NCBI GenBank assembly: GCA_020402745.1
Contig: JADBYZ010000025.1
Coordinates: 1 to 64,000 of the forward strand
DNA: 64,000 bases
Direction of reading: 5' to 3'
Source: Phenylobacterium sp.
GTDB lineage: Bacteria; Pseudomonadota; Alphaproteobacteria; Caulobacterales; Caulobacteraceae
Notes under the pieces: generated by a model
Told to the model about the DNA's origin: nothing
Databases searched by the model: none
Seen by the model: only the letters and a program-made list of their open reading frames with translations
Part shown: piece after piece, positions 6,757-17,832 of the stretch
Position numbering within the stretch: position 1 is the stretch's first letter
Layout of the letters: each line of letters opens with the position of its first letter
Translations under genes and position numbers: made by a program

Positions 6757-7673
6757 GGCCGGGTCCCGGGGACGCTTTGCTCCTCCCCGCCCAGGGCGTC
6801 GGCCAGCCGCATCTTCGCGGACCCCGGCCTGAGGGGCTTCTGCTGGATCTCCGAGGGCGACCAGCCGGTCAGGGTGAGGATCTCGAAGGTGGCGGCGATC
6901 CGCCCATCCGGGCCGGCGAAGTCCCTCTGGTAGATTTCGAAGGCCCTGGCCAGGACCTTGCGGGTCAGGGGGCGGGGGTGCCGCTCGGCGAGGACGGAGG
7001 TCTCGCCCATCCGCCGCAGGTCCGCCATCAGCTTCAGGGGATGGTCGTAGCGCACCCTCACCCGGTCGACGTCGGCGACGGGCAGGGCGAAACCGGCCCT
7101 TTGCAGGAGGCCCGCCGCATCCGAGGGGTCGGCGAAGGGCGAGACCCGGGGCCCGGCCCCGCCGGTCAGCTCCAGCTCGGCGGCGGTCAGGGCCTGGCGC
7201 AGCTCGGTCAGGGTCGCCCCGCCGAACAGGGCCCCGATGAAAAGGCCGTCCGGCTTGAGCGCCAGCCGGGCCTGGACCAGGGCGCCCACCACGTCATTGG
7301 CCCAGTGCAGGGACAGGCTGGAGACGATGAGGTCCAGGCTGGCCGGGGCGAAGGGCAGGCGCTCCTCGTCGGCGACGATGCGCATGCCCGCCCGTCCCGC
7401 CAGCATGGCGCCGGACAGCTCCGCCTCGACCAGCAGGCCCACCCGGGGCGCCGCATCGCTGGCCGCCAGGGCTTCGGCGAAGGCGCCGTTGCGGGCCCCG
7501 AGGTCGACGGCGCGGGGGAAGTCGCGCATGATGGCTTCCAGGCGCATCACGATGTCGCCTGCGGCGCGGCGCTTCAGGAAGTCGGCCCCGGCGTATCCGG
7601 GGGCGGCCCGGTCCAGCCGCCGGCGCAGGAGGTCGCGGTCGAAGATTCGCGGGGGCGAGGCGGAGGGCGGCAT
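6744..7673 (-). CDS. Class I SAM-dependent methyltransferase, NDUFAF5/BioC-like
   Basis: A 309-residue protein with a Rossmann methyltransferase domain: the SAM loop VDLGARNGAFAE (motif I), the acidic VADEERLPFA (motif II/III) and the SLSLHWANDVVGAL block characteristic of NDUFAF5-like proteins. In mitochondria NDUFAF5 acts in complex I assembly; the bacterial role is inferred. I chose the ATG encoding MPPSASPPRIFD at 7673. This start codon interlocks with the divergent comF ATG in the tetramer CATG (7671-7674). An upstream in-frame ATG at 7757 would put 28 more residues inside comF and is unlikely. Confidence 0.82.
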   Translation of the reverse strand: MPPSASPPRIFDRDLLRRRLDRAAPGYAGADFLKRRAAGDIVMRLEAIMRDFPRAVDLGARNGAFAEALAASDAAPRVGLLVEAELSGAMLAGRAGMRIVADEERLPFAPASLDLIVSSLSLHWANDVVGALVQARLALKPDGLFIGALFGGATLTELRQALTAAELELTGGAGPRVSPFADPSDAAGLLQRAGFALPVADVDRVRVRYDHPLKLMADLRRMGETSVLAERHPRPLTRKVLARAFEIYQRDFAGPDGRIAATFEILTLTGWSPSEIQQKPLRPGSAKMRLADALGGEEQSVPGTRPQRR

Positions 7674-8457
7674 GGGCCGCGACAATGAACCTTTCGGCCG
7701 GGCCTGGGAACCCGCCGGGCTCCTCGCACGGGCGGGCCGGGCGGCGCTGGACGTCATCTATCCCCACCGGTCCCTGGATGATGACCGACCGGTCCAGACC
7801 CCCGGCCTCTCCGCAGAGGCCTGGAGCCGCATCGCCTTCCTGGACGATCCGGTCTGCGACGGCTGCGGGACGCCCTTCGAGTTCAGCCTGGGACCCGGCG
7901 CCCGCTGCGCAGCCTGCCTGGCCAAGCCCCGGGCCTTCGACCGCGCCCGGGCGGCCTGCCTCTACGACGAGGCCTCCCGGGGCCTGGTCCTCCAGCTCAA
8001 GTACGCCGACCGGACGGACCTTTCCGCCCTGTTCACCGCCTGGATCTCGCGCTCGGCCCGGGATCTGCTGGCCGAGGCCGACGCCGTCGCCCCCGTGCCC
8101 CTGCATCCCTCGCGCCTGTTCCGCCGGCGTTACAACCAGGCCGCAGAGATCGCCCGGCCTCTGGCCCGGCTCTGGTCGCGGGACTACCTGGCCGACGCCC
8201 TGGTCCGCCGGCGGGACACGGGCGCGCAGGCGGGGCGCTCGGGAACCGGCCGGCGTCGGAACGTGGCCGCGGCCTTCCGGGTCCCTGACAGCCGCCGTCG
8301 CCATGTGGAGGGGCGGCGGATCCTCCTCATCGACGACGTCATGACCACCGGCGCCACCCTCGAGGCCTGCGCCCGGGCGCTGAAGGCCGCCGGCGCCGCA
8401 GGGGTGGACGCCGCCGTCATCGCCAGGGTTAAAGACCCGGCAAGCCTCACCATATAG
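7672..8457 (+). CDS. comF: ComF family phosphoribosyltransferase-like protein
   Basis: A 261-residue protein with the family's N-terminal zinc-finger-like cysteines (CDGCGTPF and CAACL, about residues 63-84) and a C-terminal phosphoribosyltransferase fold. The PRPP loop is clear in RILLIDDVMTTGAT (about residues 218-231); LKYADRTDLS and RRYNQAAEIARPLA are also typical ComF blocks. ComF proteins are linked to DNA uptake in competent bacteria, but the alphaproteobacterial role is unclear. The start overlaps the divergent methyltransferase start by two bases. It heads a run comF-grxC-nitrilase-DUF1178 on the plus strand that is a common alphaproteobacterial order. Confidence 0.82.
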   Translation: MGRDNEPFGRAWEPAGLLARAGRAALDVIYPHRSLDDDRPVQTPGLSAEAWSRIAFLDDPVCDGCGTPFEFSLGPGARCAACLAKPRAFDRARAACLYDEASRGLVLQLKYADRTDLSALFTAWISRSARDLLAEADAVAPVPLHPSRLFRRRYNQAAEIARPLARLWSRDYLADALVRRRDTGAQAGRSGTGRRRNVAAAFRVPDSRRRHVEGRRILLIDDVMTTGATLEACARALKAAGAAGVDAAVIARVKDPASLTI

Positions 8458-8487
8458 AACTGACCCTGAGAGCCGAGGGAGACGCGC

Positions 8488-8745
8488 ATGGCCGCCGTGA
8501 CCATCTACACCAAGCCCTTCTGCCCCTACTGCGTCCGGGCCCTGGGCCTCCTGGAGCGCAAGGGCGCGGAAGTGACCGAGATCGAGGCCGCCTTCGACGC
8601 CGGCAAGCGGGCCGAGATGCTGCAGAAGTCCGGCGGCGCGGCCACCTATCCGCAGATCTTCATCGGGAGCCAGCACGTCGGCGGCTGCGATGACCTGCAC
8701 GACCTGGAGGCGCAGGGCCGCCTCGACGCCCTGCTGGCGGGCTGA
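8488..8745 (+). CDS. grxC: Glutaredoxin 3
   Basis: An 85-residue dithiol glutaredoxin with the CPYC active site (residues 12-15) in YTKPFCPYC, the cis-Pro in TYPQIFI and the glutathione-binding GGCDDL. It reduces disulfides and mixed glutathione disulfides in the cytoplasm. The length is standard. GAGGGAGA gives a good ribosome site. Five bases separate it from the next gene, so the two are co-translated. Confidence 0.93.
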   Translation: MAAVTIYTKPFCPYCVRALGLLERKGAEVTEIEAAFDAGKRAEMLQKSGGAATYPQIFIGSQHVGGCDDLHDLEAQGRLDALLAG

Positions 8746-8750
8746 GGCGC

Positions 8751-9578
8751 GTGCGCGTCGCCCTGGTCCAGACCCGGACGCCGGCGACCCAGGCCGCCGC
8801 GCTGGATCATGTCCTGCCCCTGGTCCGCCAGGCGGCGGAGGCCGGTGCAGAGCTGATCCTGACCCCTGAGGGAACCAACATCCTGCAGAAGGACCGCGAC
8901 CTCCTGAAGGCGGCCCTGACAACGGTGGAGGCCGATCCGGTGGTCTGCGGCTTGCGCGGCTTCGCCCGCGAGCGCGGCCTGCACATCCTGGTCGGCTCGG
9001 CCCTGGTCGACGCCGGCGGCGAAAGGGCGGCCAACCGCAGCCTGCTGGTCGGCCCCGACGGCGAGGTGTCGGCCTGGTACGACAAGCTGCACATGTTCGA
9101 TGTCGACCTGCCCAATGGCGAGACGGCGCGGGAGAGCGCCGCCTATGCGCCCGGCGACCGGGCGGTGACCGCCAAGGCCGGAGAGGCCCGGCTGGGCCTG
9201 TCCATCTGCTACGACATGCGTTTCCCCGCCCTCTACCGCGCCCTGGCCCTGGCCGGGGCGGAGGTGATGACCGTGCCCGCAGCCTTCACCCGGCCGACCG
9301 GCGAGGCGCACTGGGAGATCCTGCTCCGGTCCCGGGCCATTGAAACCGGAAGCTTCGTCCTGGCCCCGGCCCAGGGCGGCTTCCACGAAGACCGGCGCGG
9401 CACCTGGGGGCGGAGCCTGGCGGTCGGACCCTGGGGCGAGGTGCTGGGCGTCCTTGACCATGACGAACCCGGCGTCCTTGTCGTCGATCTCGACCCGGCC
9501 GCCGCGGCCCGCGCCCGGCGCGCCATCCCGGCCCTGGCCAACGCCCGGGCCTTCACGGGACCGGAGACCCTGGCGTGA
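8751..9578 (+). CDS. Nitrilase-superfamily amidase (Nit1-like)
   Basis: A 275-residue carbon-nitrogen hydrolase with the catalytic Glu in LILTPEGTN (near 42), Lys in WYDKLHMFDVD (near 109) and Cys in SICYDMRFP (near 145). This is the Nit1 branch that hydrolyses deaminated glutathione as metabolite repair; the exact substrate is inferred from family. The start is GTG. Its last codon overlaps the GTG of the DUF1178 gene (GTGA). The neighbour grxC fits a glutathione-related role. Confidence 0.85.
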   Translation: MRVALVQTRTPATQAAALDHVLPLVRQAAEAGAELILTPEGTNILQKDRDLLKAALTTVEADPVVCGLRGFARERGLHILVGSALVDAGGERAANRSLLVGPDGEVSAWYDKLHMFDVDLPNGETARESAAYAPGDRAVTAKAGEARLGLSICYDMRFPALYRALALAGAEVMTVPAAFTRPTGEAHWEILLRSRAIETGSFVLAPAQGGFHEDRRGTWGRSLAVGPWGEVLGVLDHDEPGVLVVDLDPAAAARARRAIPALANARAFTGPETLA

Positions 9579-10003
9579 TCCGCTACGCCCTGGCCTGCGG
9601 CGCCGGCCACGATTTCGAGGGCTGGTTCGGAAGCTCCGGCGATTTCGATGACCAGTCCGCGCGGGGCCTCGTCTCCTGCCCGCTGTGCGGGACGCCTGAA
9701 GTGCGCAAGCAGATCATGGCCCCCTCCGTGGTCACCTCGAAGGGTAAGGCCGACGGGGCGCCCGGCGCCTCGCGCGAGATGATGATGGAGATGGTCAGCC
9801 GGGTCCGCCGGCACGTCGAGGACAACTTCGACTATGTGGGCGACACCTTCGCCCGCGAGGCCCGCGCCATCCACGAGGGTCGGTCGGAGGAACGCGGCAT
9901 CTATGGCGAGGCCACCCCCGAGGAGGCCCGCGCGCTCCTGGAGGACGGGGTCCCCGTCGCTCCCCTGCCCCAGCCGCCCCCTGACCCCCAGGACCTCAAC
10001 TGA
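9575..10003 (+). CDS. DUF1178 family protein
   Basis: A 142-residue cytoplasmic protein. It opens with MIRYALACGAGHDFEGWF, then has a CxxC pair in VSCPLCGTPEVRKQIMAPSV (about residues 34-37), and a conserved C-terminal half with EARAIHEGRSEERGIYGEAT. This is the DUF1178 pattern; function is unknown, and the cysteines suggest metal binding. The GTG start overlaps the amidase stop by four bases. Confidence 0.85.
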   Translation: MIRYALACGAGHDFEGWFGSSGDFDDQSARGLVSCPLCGTPEVRKQIMAPSVVTSKGKADGAPGASREMMMEMVSRVRRHVEDNFDYVGDTFAREARAIHEGRSEERGIYGEATPEEARALLEDGVPVAPLPQPPPDPQDLN

Positions 10004-10140
10004 TCCTGAGGAGCCGGGCGGGGCCACCGACAACAAGGCGATGGCCGCCGCCGTCGCCGACAACATGATCCTCTAAGGAGTCGTCAAGCTCTACGCGCGG
10101 AACTGATCCGGGTTTCCCTGCGTCAGGGCGGTCGGGACTT

Positions 10141-10160
10141 GTGTTGCGCAAGCGCAACAC
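10141..10160. promoter_or_regulatory. Perfect inverted repeat upstream of clpB
   Basis: GTGTTGCGC-AA-GCGCAACAC: two 9-bp arms around a 2-bp centre, ending 68 nt before the clpB ATG. The 2-nt loop and lack of a T-run argue against a terminator for the upstream gene; an operator for a dimeric regulator is more likely. It does not match the CIRCE element. The 10004-10228 interval holds no supported gene. Confidence 0.45.
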
Positions 10161-10184
10161 TACATCCCCGGGGCGGCGGTTGCG

Positions 10185-10210
10185 CTTGATCAAGGTGACC
10201 GTCCTCCATC
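10185..10210 (+). promoter_or_regulatory. Candidate heat-shock (sigma32-type) promoter for clpB
   Basis: CTTGAT (10185-10190), 13 nt, then CTCCATC (10204-10210) resembles the sigma32 consensus CTTGAA-N13-CCCCATnT. The predicted start would leave a very short leader before the ribosome site GAGGGG, which weakens the call. Confidence 0.35.
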
Positions 10211-10228
10211 CGCCTTACGAGGGGACAC

Positions 10229-12796
<2,568 letters not shown>

Positions 12797-12811
<15 letters not shown>

Positions 12812-12847
12812 CCCTGAGGCGGGGCGGGGCTCAGTCCTCGCCCCGGA
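12797..12847. repeat. Direct repeat copy 1 (clpB end / arfB end junction)
   Basis: The sequence starting CCCCAGGTGCACTGACCC (end of clpB with its stop) and ending GGCTCAGTCCTCGCCCCGGA is repeated at 17787-17832 with a small length difference in the middle. The left part belongs to clpB, while the right part equals the 3' end of arfB, which is intact only at the other copy. The two copies bracket the PheDH/IOR module. Confidence 0.85.
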
Positions 12848-12861
12848 TCCAGACCCGGTCG

Positions 12862-13929
12862 TCAGAGGTCGGGCCGCACGTCCCGGCCCGAACCGTTCTG
12901 CATGCAGGCGAAGCGTTCCCAAGCGATACGATCCGCAATCTCACCGGTCGGTCGACCTTCGTGTTCCGAACGCTCAATCACCTGACCGAAGGTTTCCCCG
13001 AGCGAGGCGACGTGCCGCTCAACCGCAGCAGCATCCCACTTCGACCTCTGATAGTGCAGATTGATGATCCCGCCAGCGTTTGCGAGATAGTCGGGGCAAT
13101 ACAGGATGCCTCTTTCCGCCAGTCGGGCATCGTCCTCGGGCTGCGCCAGTTGATTGTTGGCGCCACCGACAATCGCCTTGGCTCTCAACTCCAGAATGGA
13201 CCCGGCGGAGAGAACGCCGCCCAAGGCGCATGGCGCCAGGATGTCGCAGGGTTCGCGAAGGATCGCATCACAGCTGATAAGCCTTGCGCCTGTCTCAGTA
13301 GCCAGCACTTTCGCCTTTTCGACATCGGTGTCCGCCACGACAAGCTCCGCCCCCTCGCGCGCGAGAATGCGAACCAGTCGTTCGCCGACATTCCCAAGGC
13401 CCTGAACCGCAACCTTCAGTCCGGCCAGGCTTTCTGAACCGCAAGTGGCCCGCGCCGCCGTCAGCATGCAGTGATACACCCCAAGTGCGGTTGAGCCCGA
13501 CGCATTGCCGGCTTCGGGCAGAAACCCGGCGGCATGACTTGTCCTTCGGGCGATCACCTCGACGTCCGCGAGTGTCGTGCCCGAGTCAAACGAGGTTATG
13601 TACCGGCCTCCGAGGCTCTCAACGAAGTCGCCCATGGCTTCCAGCAGGGCCTCAGTCTTGTCCCGGCGCGGATCCCCAATGATGATCGCTTTGCCGCCGC
13701 CATAGGGGATATCCGCGATGGCGGTCTTGTAGGTCATCCCCCGCGAAAGCCGTAAGACATCGCGGAGTGCGTCATCCATGCTCCGATATGGCAGGATCCG
13801 GCAGCCGCCGATCGCGGGCCCACGGTTTTCATTGTGCAGGGCGATGATGGCCTTCAGGCCGCTTCCGGCATCCTGGCGGGCGGTGACGAGGACGTGGTCA
13901 GAGAAGTCCGAAAGAGCGTCAAACATCAA
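12862..13929 (-). CDS. Leucine/phenylalanine dehydrogenase family (Glu/Leu/Phe/Val dehydrogenase)
   Basis: A 355-residue NAD-dependent amino-acid dehydrogenase. The substrate domain has GGCRILPY, the catalytic-lysine segments GMTYKTAIADIPYGGGKA and the SFDSGTTLADVE block. The Rossmann domain has VQGLGNVGERL (about 176-186), and GGANNQL and YLANAGGIINL follow. It deaminates branched-chain or aromatic amino acids to 2-oxo acids; which one cannot be told by eye. It lies 47 nt downstream of, and co-directional with, the indolepyruvate ferredoxin oxidoreductase gene, whose substrates are aryl 2-oxo acids, so phenylalanine or another aromatic amino acid is favoured. The gene is less GC-rich than clpB and sits inside a segment bounded by a direct repeat, which suggests acquisition. 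Confidence 0.85.
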   Translation of the reverse strand: MMFDALSDFSDHVLVTARQDAGSGLKAIIALHNENRGPAIGGCRILPYRSMDDALRDVLRLSRGMTYKTAIADIPYGGGKAIIIGDPRRDKTEALLEAMGDFVESLGGRYITSFDSGTTLADVEVIARRTSHAAGFLPEAGNASGSTALGVYHCMLTAARATCGSESLAGLKVAVQGLGNVGERLVRILAREGAELVVADTDVEKAKVLATETGARLISCDAILREPCDILAPCALGGVLSAGSILELRAKAIVGGANNQLAQPEDDARLAERGILYCPDYLANAGGIINLHYQRSKWDAAAVERHVASLGETFGQVIERSEHEGRPTGEIADRIAWERFACMQNGSGRDVRPDL

Positions 13930-13976
13930 AGTCTCCGGGTTCCCGACTGAGCGGGTGTTTCGAGGGCGTGCGCATC

Positions 13977-16900
13977 TCAGGCCAGTTTCGACACCAGGTC
14001 GGCGCGCGCGCCTGCGTATCGGTCCATGGCGGCTTCCTTGACGGGCCCGAACCCCCGCACGTCCTGGGGCAGACGGGCCAGAGCAAGCATGTCGTCTAGG
14101 TTTGCCGGCGACAGACGCGACAACCCAAGGGTCACGTCGGCCAGGTAGGCGTCGCGAAGCGCCCGCTCAGCCTTCCGCTCGTCCGTATGGCCGAAGGGGT
14201 CCAAACAGGTTCCACGCAACCGCTTGGCCTTTGCGAGGAGGGCCATGGCGCGGAACATCCAGGGCCCGAACTTCAGCTTGCGGGGTCGACCCGTAACCTT
14301 GTCCCTGCGTGAGATCAGAGGGGGCGCCAGATAGACGGACAAACGCCGGTAGCTGGAGAATTGCCCCTCAAGCGTGGCGTTGAAGAGCGGCTCGCTGTAG
14401 AGGCGCGCCACCTCGTACTCATCCTTGTAAGCCATCACCTTGAAGGTGTTCGCGGCTATGGCGGCGAGGAGTTCGGCGCCCTTTTCACCGTGCGGGGCCG
14501 TTGCTGCGGCGGCGGTCGCCATCAACCGGCGAAACCGGCCAGCGTAGGTGTTGTCCTGGTACCGTTCCAGTTCCGCTGCATACTGCTCGATCGTGCGGAC
14601 GCCATCTGTTGGGGCTTCTGCCAGGTCGGGTTCGGTAAGGCCTGCGAGCGCCTGAACCTCCTGCAGGTTGACCGCAGCGAGCCGCCCCCACCTGAAGGCT
14701 CGCTTGTTGAGGTCGACGGCTATTCCATTCGCCTCGATCGCCGCATCTATGGCTGCAGCTGACAAGGGCAGCAGGCCCTTCTGCCACGCAAAGCCGATCA
14801 TCAGGGTGTTGGCCGCCAGATTGTCCCCGAAGATCGCTTCTGCGATCCGTGTCGCGTTGAAGGCGAAGCCCTTGTCGCCCGCGAGTGACATCACGGCGTC
14901 GACCATCTCCTGGAAGGGCAGGGAGCTGTCCCGATCGCCGACAAAGTCCGAGGTCGGGGTTTCCTCCGTGTTCAGGACTGCGGCCAGCCTGTCTGGAGCG
15001 AATTTCCGAAGCGCATCGTTTGTCACCGCGACAACGGCGTCACAGCCGAGCAGCAGGTCTGCCTCGCCATCTGCGATGCGTACGGCATGGATGGGCTGGT
15101 CGGAGCCGGCTATGCGGATCTGGCTTGCGACAGACCCGTTCTTTTGGGAAAGCCCGGTGAAATCAAGCACGCTGACTGTCAGGCCGTCATGATGGGCGGC
15201 GGACCCGAGGAGGGCGCCGACCGTCAGAACGCCAAGGCCGCCAATCCCGGCGACATAGATGTTGAACGGATCCTTGAGCCTGGGCGGGGCGGGGTCTGGC
15301 AGGCTCGTGAATCTATTGGCCTCGAGGGCGAGAATCCGGGCGAGGTTCGGCTTTCGGAGGGCCGCGCCCTCGACCTCCACAAAACTGGGGCAGAATCCCT
15401 CAAGGCAGGAGAAGTCCTTGTTGCAGGCCGATTGATCAATCCGCCGCTTGATCCCGTTTTCGGTCTTCAGGGGCTGGATCGCAATGCAGCCCGACTGGAC
15501 CGAGCAGTCGCCGCATCCCTCGCAGACGCGCGGGTTGATGAACAGGCGCCGGCTGGGATTTGGAAGCTCGCCACGCTTGCGGCGGCGACGCTTCTCCGCC
15601 GCGCAGGTCTGCTCGTAGATGATCGCGGTGACCCCGGGAAGATCACGCATTTCAAGCTGGATCGCCTCGAGGTCATCGCGGCTGGCGGCCTGCTTGCCGT
15701 CCGGCAGTATGGGCCAACGATCCGGGTCGTCGCTGACCAGTCGCACGTCGCCGACGCCTTCGGCAAGCAGTTGGCGATAGATTCCCAACGGATCGATCGC
15801 GCCTTCAGCGGGCTGTCCGCCCGTCATGGCGACCGCATCATTGTAGAGGATCTTGAAGGTGATATTGGAGCCTGCCGCGATCGCCGCCCGGATCGCGAGA
15901 AGACCGGAGTGCTGATAGGTCCCGTCACCCAGGTTCTGGAAGATGTGCGCGGTCGTGGAGAAGGGTTCCGCACCAACCCACTGGACGCCCTCTCCTCCCA
16001 TCTGGCTGAACGAAGAAGTCTTCAGTTCGGGCACTGACAACGCAAGGGCGTGGCAGCCGATCCCTCCGCCTGCAAGGGATCCGTCAGGTGTCCGGGTCGA
16101 GCGATTGTGTGGACACCCTGCACAAAAGTAAGGCTTACGTCCTGGGAAGGCGGAGTGTCCGTCCTGCCTCGCACGTTTGACCAGGGCCATCAGCCGCGTC
16201 GGAATTCCGACCGGGTCCTGAGTGATCCGACTGGCAAGCGCCTGCGCAACTCTCAGGGGTGACAACTCCATAACCGCTGGCAGCAAAGGCCTTCCCCTAT
16301 CGTCCGTCTTCCCAGTGACTCGGGCGGGCTTTGCATGACGGTTGAAGAGTGCAGCCTTGATCTGGTCCTCGACGATCGGAGCTTTTTCCTCGATCACCAG
16401 AATTTCGTCAGCCTGACTCGCGAAGGCGATCAGGGGGTCGACCGCCAAGGGCCAACTCATCGAGACCTTGTAGACGGACAGGCCCAAGGCTTCAGCCTCG
16501 GCAACCCCAATCCCCAAGTTCTGCAGGGCCTGCATCAGGTCTTGGTGGGCCTTGCCCACGGTCACAACACACAAGGATGTCCTGCGGCTTTCGATGACGG
16601 GGTGATCCAGACGGTTCGCCGCGGCCCAGCGCACTGCGGCGGGAATCCGCTCTTCGAGCATGCGCCGCTCCAACTCTGCACGCTGAGACGGCCATTGAAG
16701 TCGTGGATCCCAGTTGAGCCCATGCGCGGGAACTGAGTCTCCAGGCGCGGCGAACTCAGGATAGGGTTCAGGAAGTTCGAAACTTCCTGCGCTTTCGACA
16801 ACCTCAGCGATTGTCTTCATCGCCACCCACAATCCGGCGTAGCGCGAGAGTGCGAACCCGGCGAGCCCGAGCGAAAGGATTTCCGACACGCTGGCGGGCT

Positions 16901-17417
16901 GGAGGATTGGGATCAGCGTGGACTGGAAGATGCCGTCGGTCTGATGCGGGAAAATCGAGGACTGAGCCGCATGATCATCCCCCGCGACCGCCAGAACACC
17001 GCCTAGCGGCGATGTCCCCAGCATGTTTGCGCTTCTGAAGACGTCGCCACAGCGATCGACGCCGGGCCCCTTTCCGTACCAGATGCCGAAGACCCCATCC
17101 ACCTTGGCGGGTCCGTAAGCTCGGTGCATCTGAGCGCCCCAGAGGGCGGTGGCGGCGAGGTCCTCATTCAGGCCGGGCTGAAAACGGATCTGGTGATCAC
17201 GAAGATGGGGCTCCGCCTTCCAAAGTTGCTGATCATAGGCCCCGAGGGGCGAGCCCCTGTAGCCGGAGACTAGGCCGGCGGTATTCAGGCGGCGCGCGCG
17301 GTCCAGCCTCCTCTGCATCATTGGAAGACGAACGAGCGCCTGAATGCCCGTCATGAAGACCGGACCACGTTCGGCGTTGTAGACTTGGCCGATCGTCATT
17401 CTGCTCGCGTCCGTCAT
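13977..17417 (-). CDS. Indolepyruvate ferredoxin oxidoreductase, fused alpha/beta form
   Basis: A 1146-residue single-chain 2-oxoacid:ferredoxin oxidoreductase that decarboxylates aryl-pyruvates to aryl-acetyl-CoA using TPP, FeS clusters and CoA. The N-terminal pyrimidine-binding part includes GLVSGYRGSPLGAYD. The TPP domain has FQNLGDGTYQHSG and LYNDAVAMTGGQ (near 500-560). A cysteine-rich FeS segment contains PRVCEGCGDCSVQSGC and SCLEGFCP (near 635-690). The C-terminal third is the IorB-like gamma domain with YVAGIGGLGVLTVGALL and FTGLSQKNGSVASQIR. Bacteria commonly carry this fusion. It is the first gene of a two-gene unit with the dehydrogenase. Upstream is an unusually AT-rich control region. 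Confidence 0.92.
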   Translation of the reverse strand: MTDASRMTIGQVYNAERGPVFMTGIQALVRLPMMQRRLDRARRLNTAGLVSGYRGSPLGAYDQQLWKAEPHLRDHQIRFQPGLNEDLAATALWGAQMHRAYGPAKVDGVFGIWYGKGPGVDRCGDVFRSANMLGTSPLGGVLAVAGDDHAAQSSIFPHQTDGIFQSTLIPILQPASVSEILSLGLAGFALSRYAGLWVAMKTIAEVVESAGSFELPEPYPEFAAPGDSVPAHGLNWDPRLQWPSQRAELERRMLEERIPAAVRWAAANRLDHPVIESRRTSLCVVTVGKAHQDLMQALQNLGIGVAEAEALGLSVYKVSMSWPLAVDPLIAFASQADEILVIEEKAPIVEDQIKAALFNRHAKPARVTGKTDDRGRPLLPAVMELSPLRVAQALASRITQDPVGIPTRLMALVKRARQDGHSAFPGRKPYFCAGCPHNRSTRTPDGSLAGGGIGCHALALSVPELKTSSFSQMGGEGVQWVGAEPFSTTAHIFQNLGDGTYQHSGLLAIRAAIAAGSNITFKILYNDAVAMTGGQPAEGAIDPLGIYRQLLAEGVGDVRLVSDDPDRWPILPDGKQAASRDDLEAIQLEMRDLPGVTAIIYEQTCAAEKRRRRKRGELPNPSRRLFINPRVCEGCGDCSVQSGCIAIQPLKTENGIKRRIDQSACNKDFSCLEGFCPSFVEVEGAALRKPNLARILALEANRFTSLPDPAPPRLKDPFNIYVAGIGGLGVLTVGALLGSAAHHDGLTVSVLDFTGLSQKNGSVASQIRIAGSDQPIHAVRIADGEADLLLGCDAVVAVTNDALRKFAPDRLAAVLNTEETPTSDFVGDRDSSLPFQEMVDAVMSLAGDKGFAFNATRIAEAIFGDNLAANTLMIGFAWQKGLLPLSAAAIDAAIEANGIAVDLNKRAFRWGRLAAVNLQEVQALAGLTEPDLAEAPTDGVRTIEQYAAELERYQDNTYAGRFRRLMATAAAATAPHGEKGAELLAAIAANTFKVMAYKDEYEVARLYSEPLFNATLEGQFSSYRRLSVYLAPPLISRRDKVTGRPRKLKFGPWMFRAMALLAKAKRLRGTCLDPFGHTDERKAERALRDAYLADVTLGLSRLSPANLDDMLALARLPQDVRGFGPVKEAAMDRYAGARADLVSKLA

Positions 17418-17786
17418 CGACTTGCCTCCCGCAGGTCGCTACTTGCTTCTGTTTCGGATCGGCCCTGCCGACTCCTTTTCAGGTCTTCCGCCTGACTCGC
17501 CGCCGCCTGTCTCTGTCCGCCTGGTCCCAGCTCGAACCGGGGTTCGAGGAGGACCAAGCCGGGTCGAGCAACCAGGTGTCGCAAATGCTCCGCTCGGCCT
17601 CGACCTGACACCTGAACGGGCGCGCAGACGGCAGGTTTTGTGGGGGAGACTATAGACTCGAAATCCCGAAAAGATGTTTCAAAATTGCTTAAAAAACGGC
17701 TAAATTGGCAATTCTATTGCTCATATCGACGTTGAACAAAAAGTTTCCACCGATATGAAATCGAGTTGAGTCTCGGATCCTTACGG
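17418..17786 (-). promoter_or_regulatory. AT-rich control region of the oxidoreductase/dehydrogenase unit
   Basis: No gene is supported. From about 17640 to 17770 the DNA is strikingly AT-rich for this genome, with A and T runs. An inverted repeat CATATCG-N22-CGATATG (17722-17728 and 17751-17757) and a GCAAT/ATTGC pair lie there. Such a layout fits a promoter with an Lrp/AsnC-type or other activator site, but no regulator gene is adjacent and no clean -35/-10 pair stands out. Confidence 0.4.
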
Positions 17787-17832
17787 CCCCAGGTGCACTG
17801 ACCCAGGGGCGAGGCTCAGTCCTCGCCCCGGA
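17787..17832. repeat. Direct repeat copy 2 (clpB end / arfB end junction)
   Basis: It matches 12797-12847: an identical CCCCAGGTGCACTGACCC on the left and an identical GGCTCAGTCCTCGCCCCGGA on the right, with 5 bp fewer between. Here the right part is the true 3' end of arfB, while the left part is an orphan copy of the last codons and stop of clpB. Confidence 0.85.

Noticed and set aside
7294..8922. Open frame of 542 codons on the minus strand across comF, grxC and the amidase
   Set aside because: It spans three well-supported genes in antisense and has no domain.
17414..17655. Two short overlapping frames on opposite strands upstream of the oxidoreductase gene
   Set aside because: Both are short, unlike known proteins, and lie in what looks like a leader/control region.
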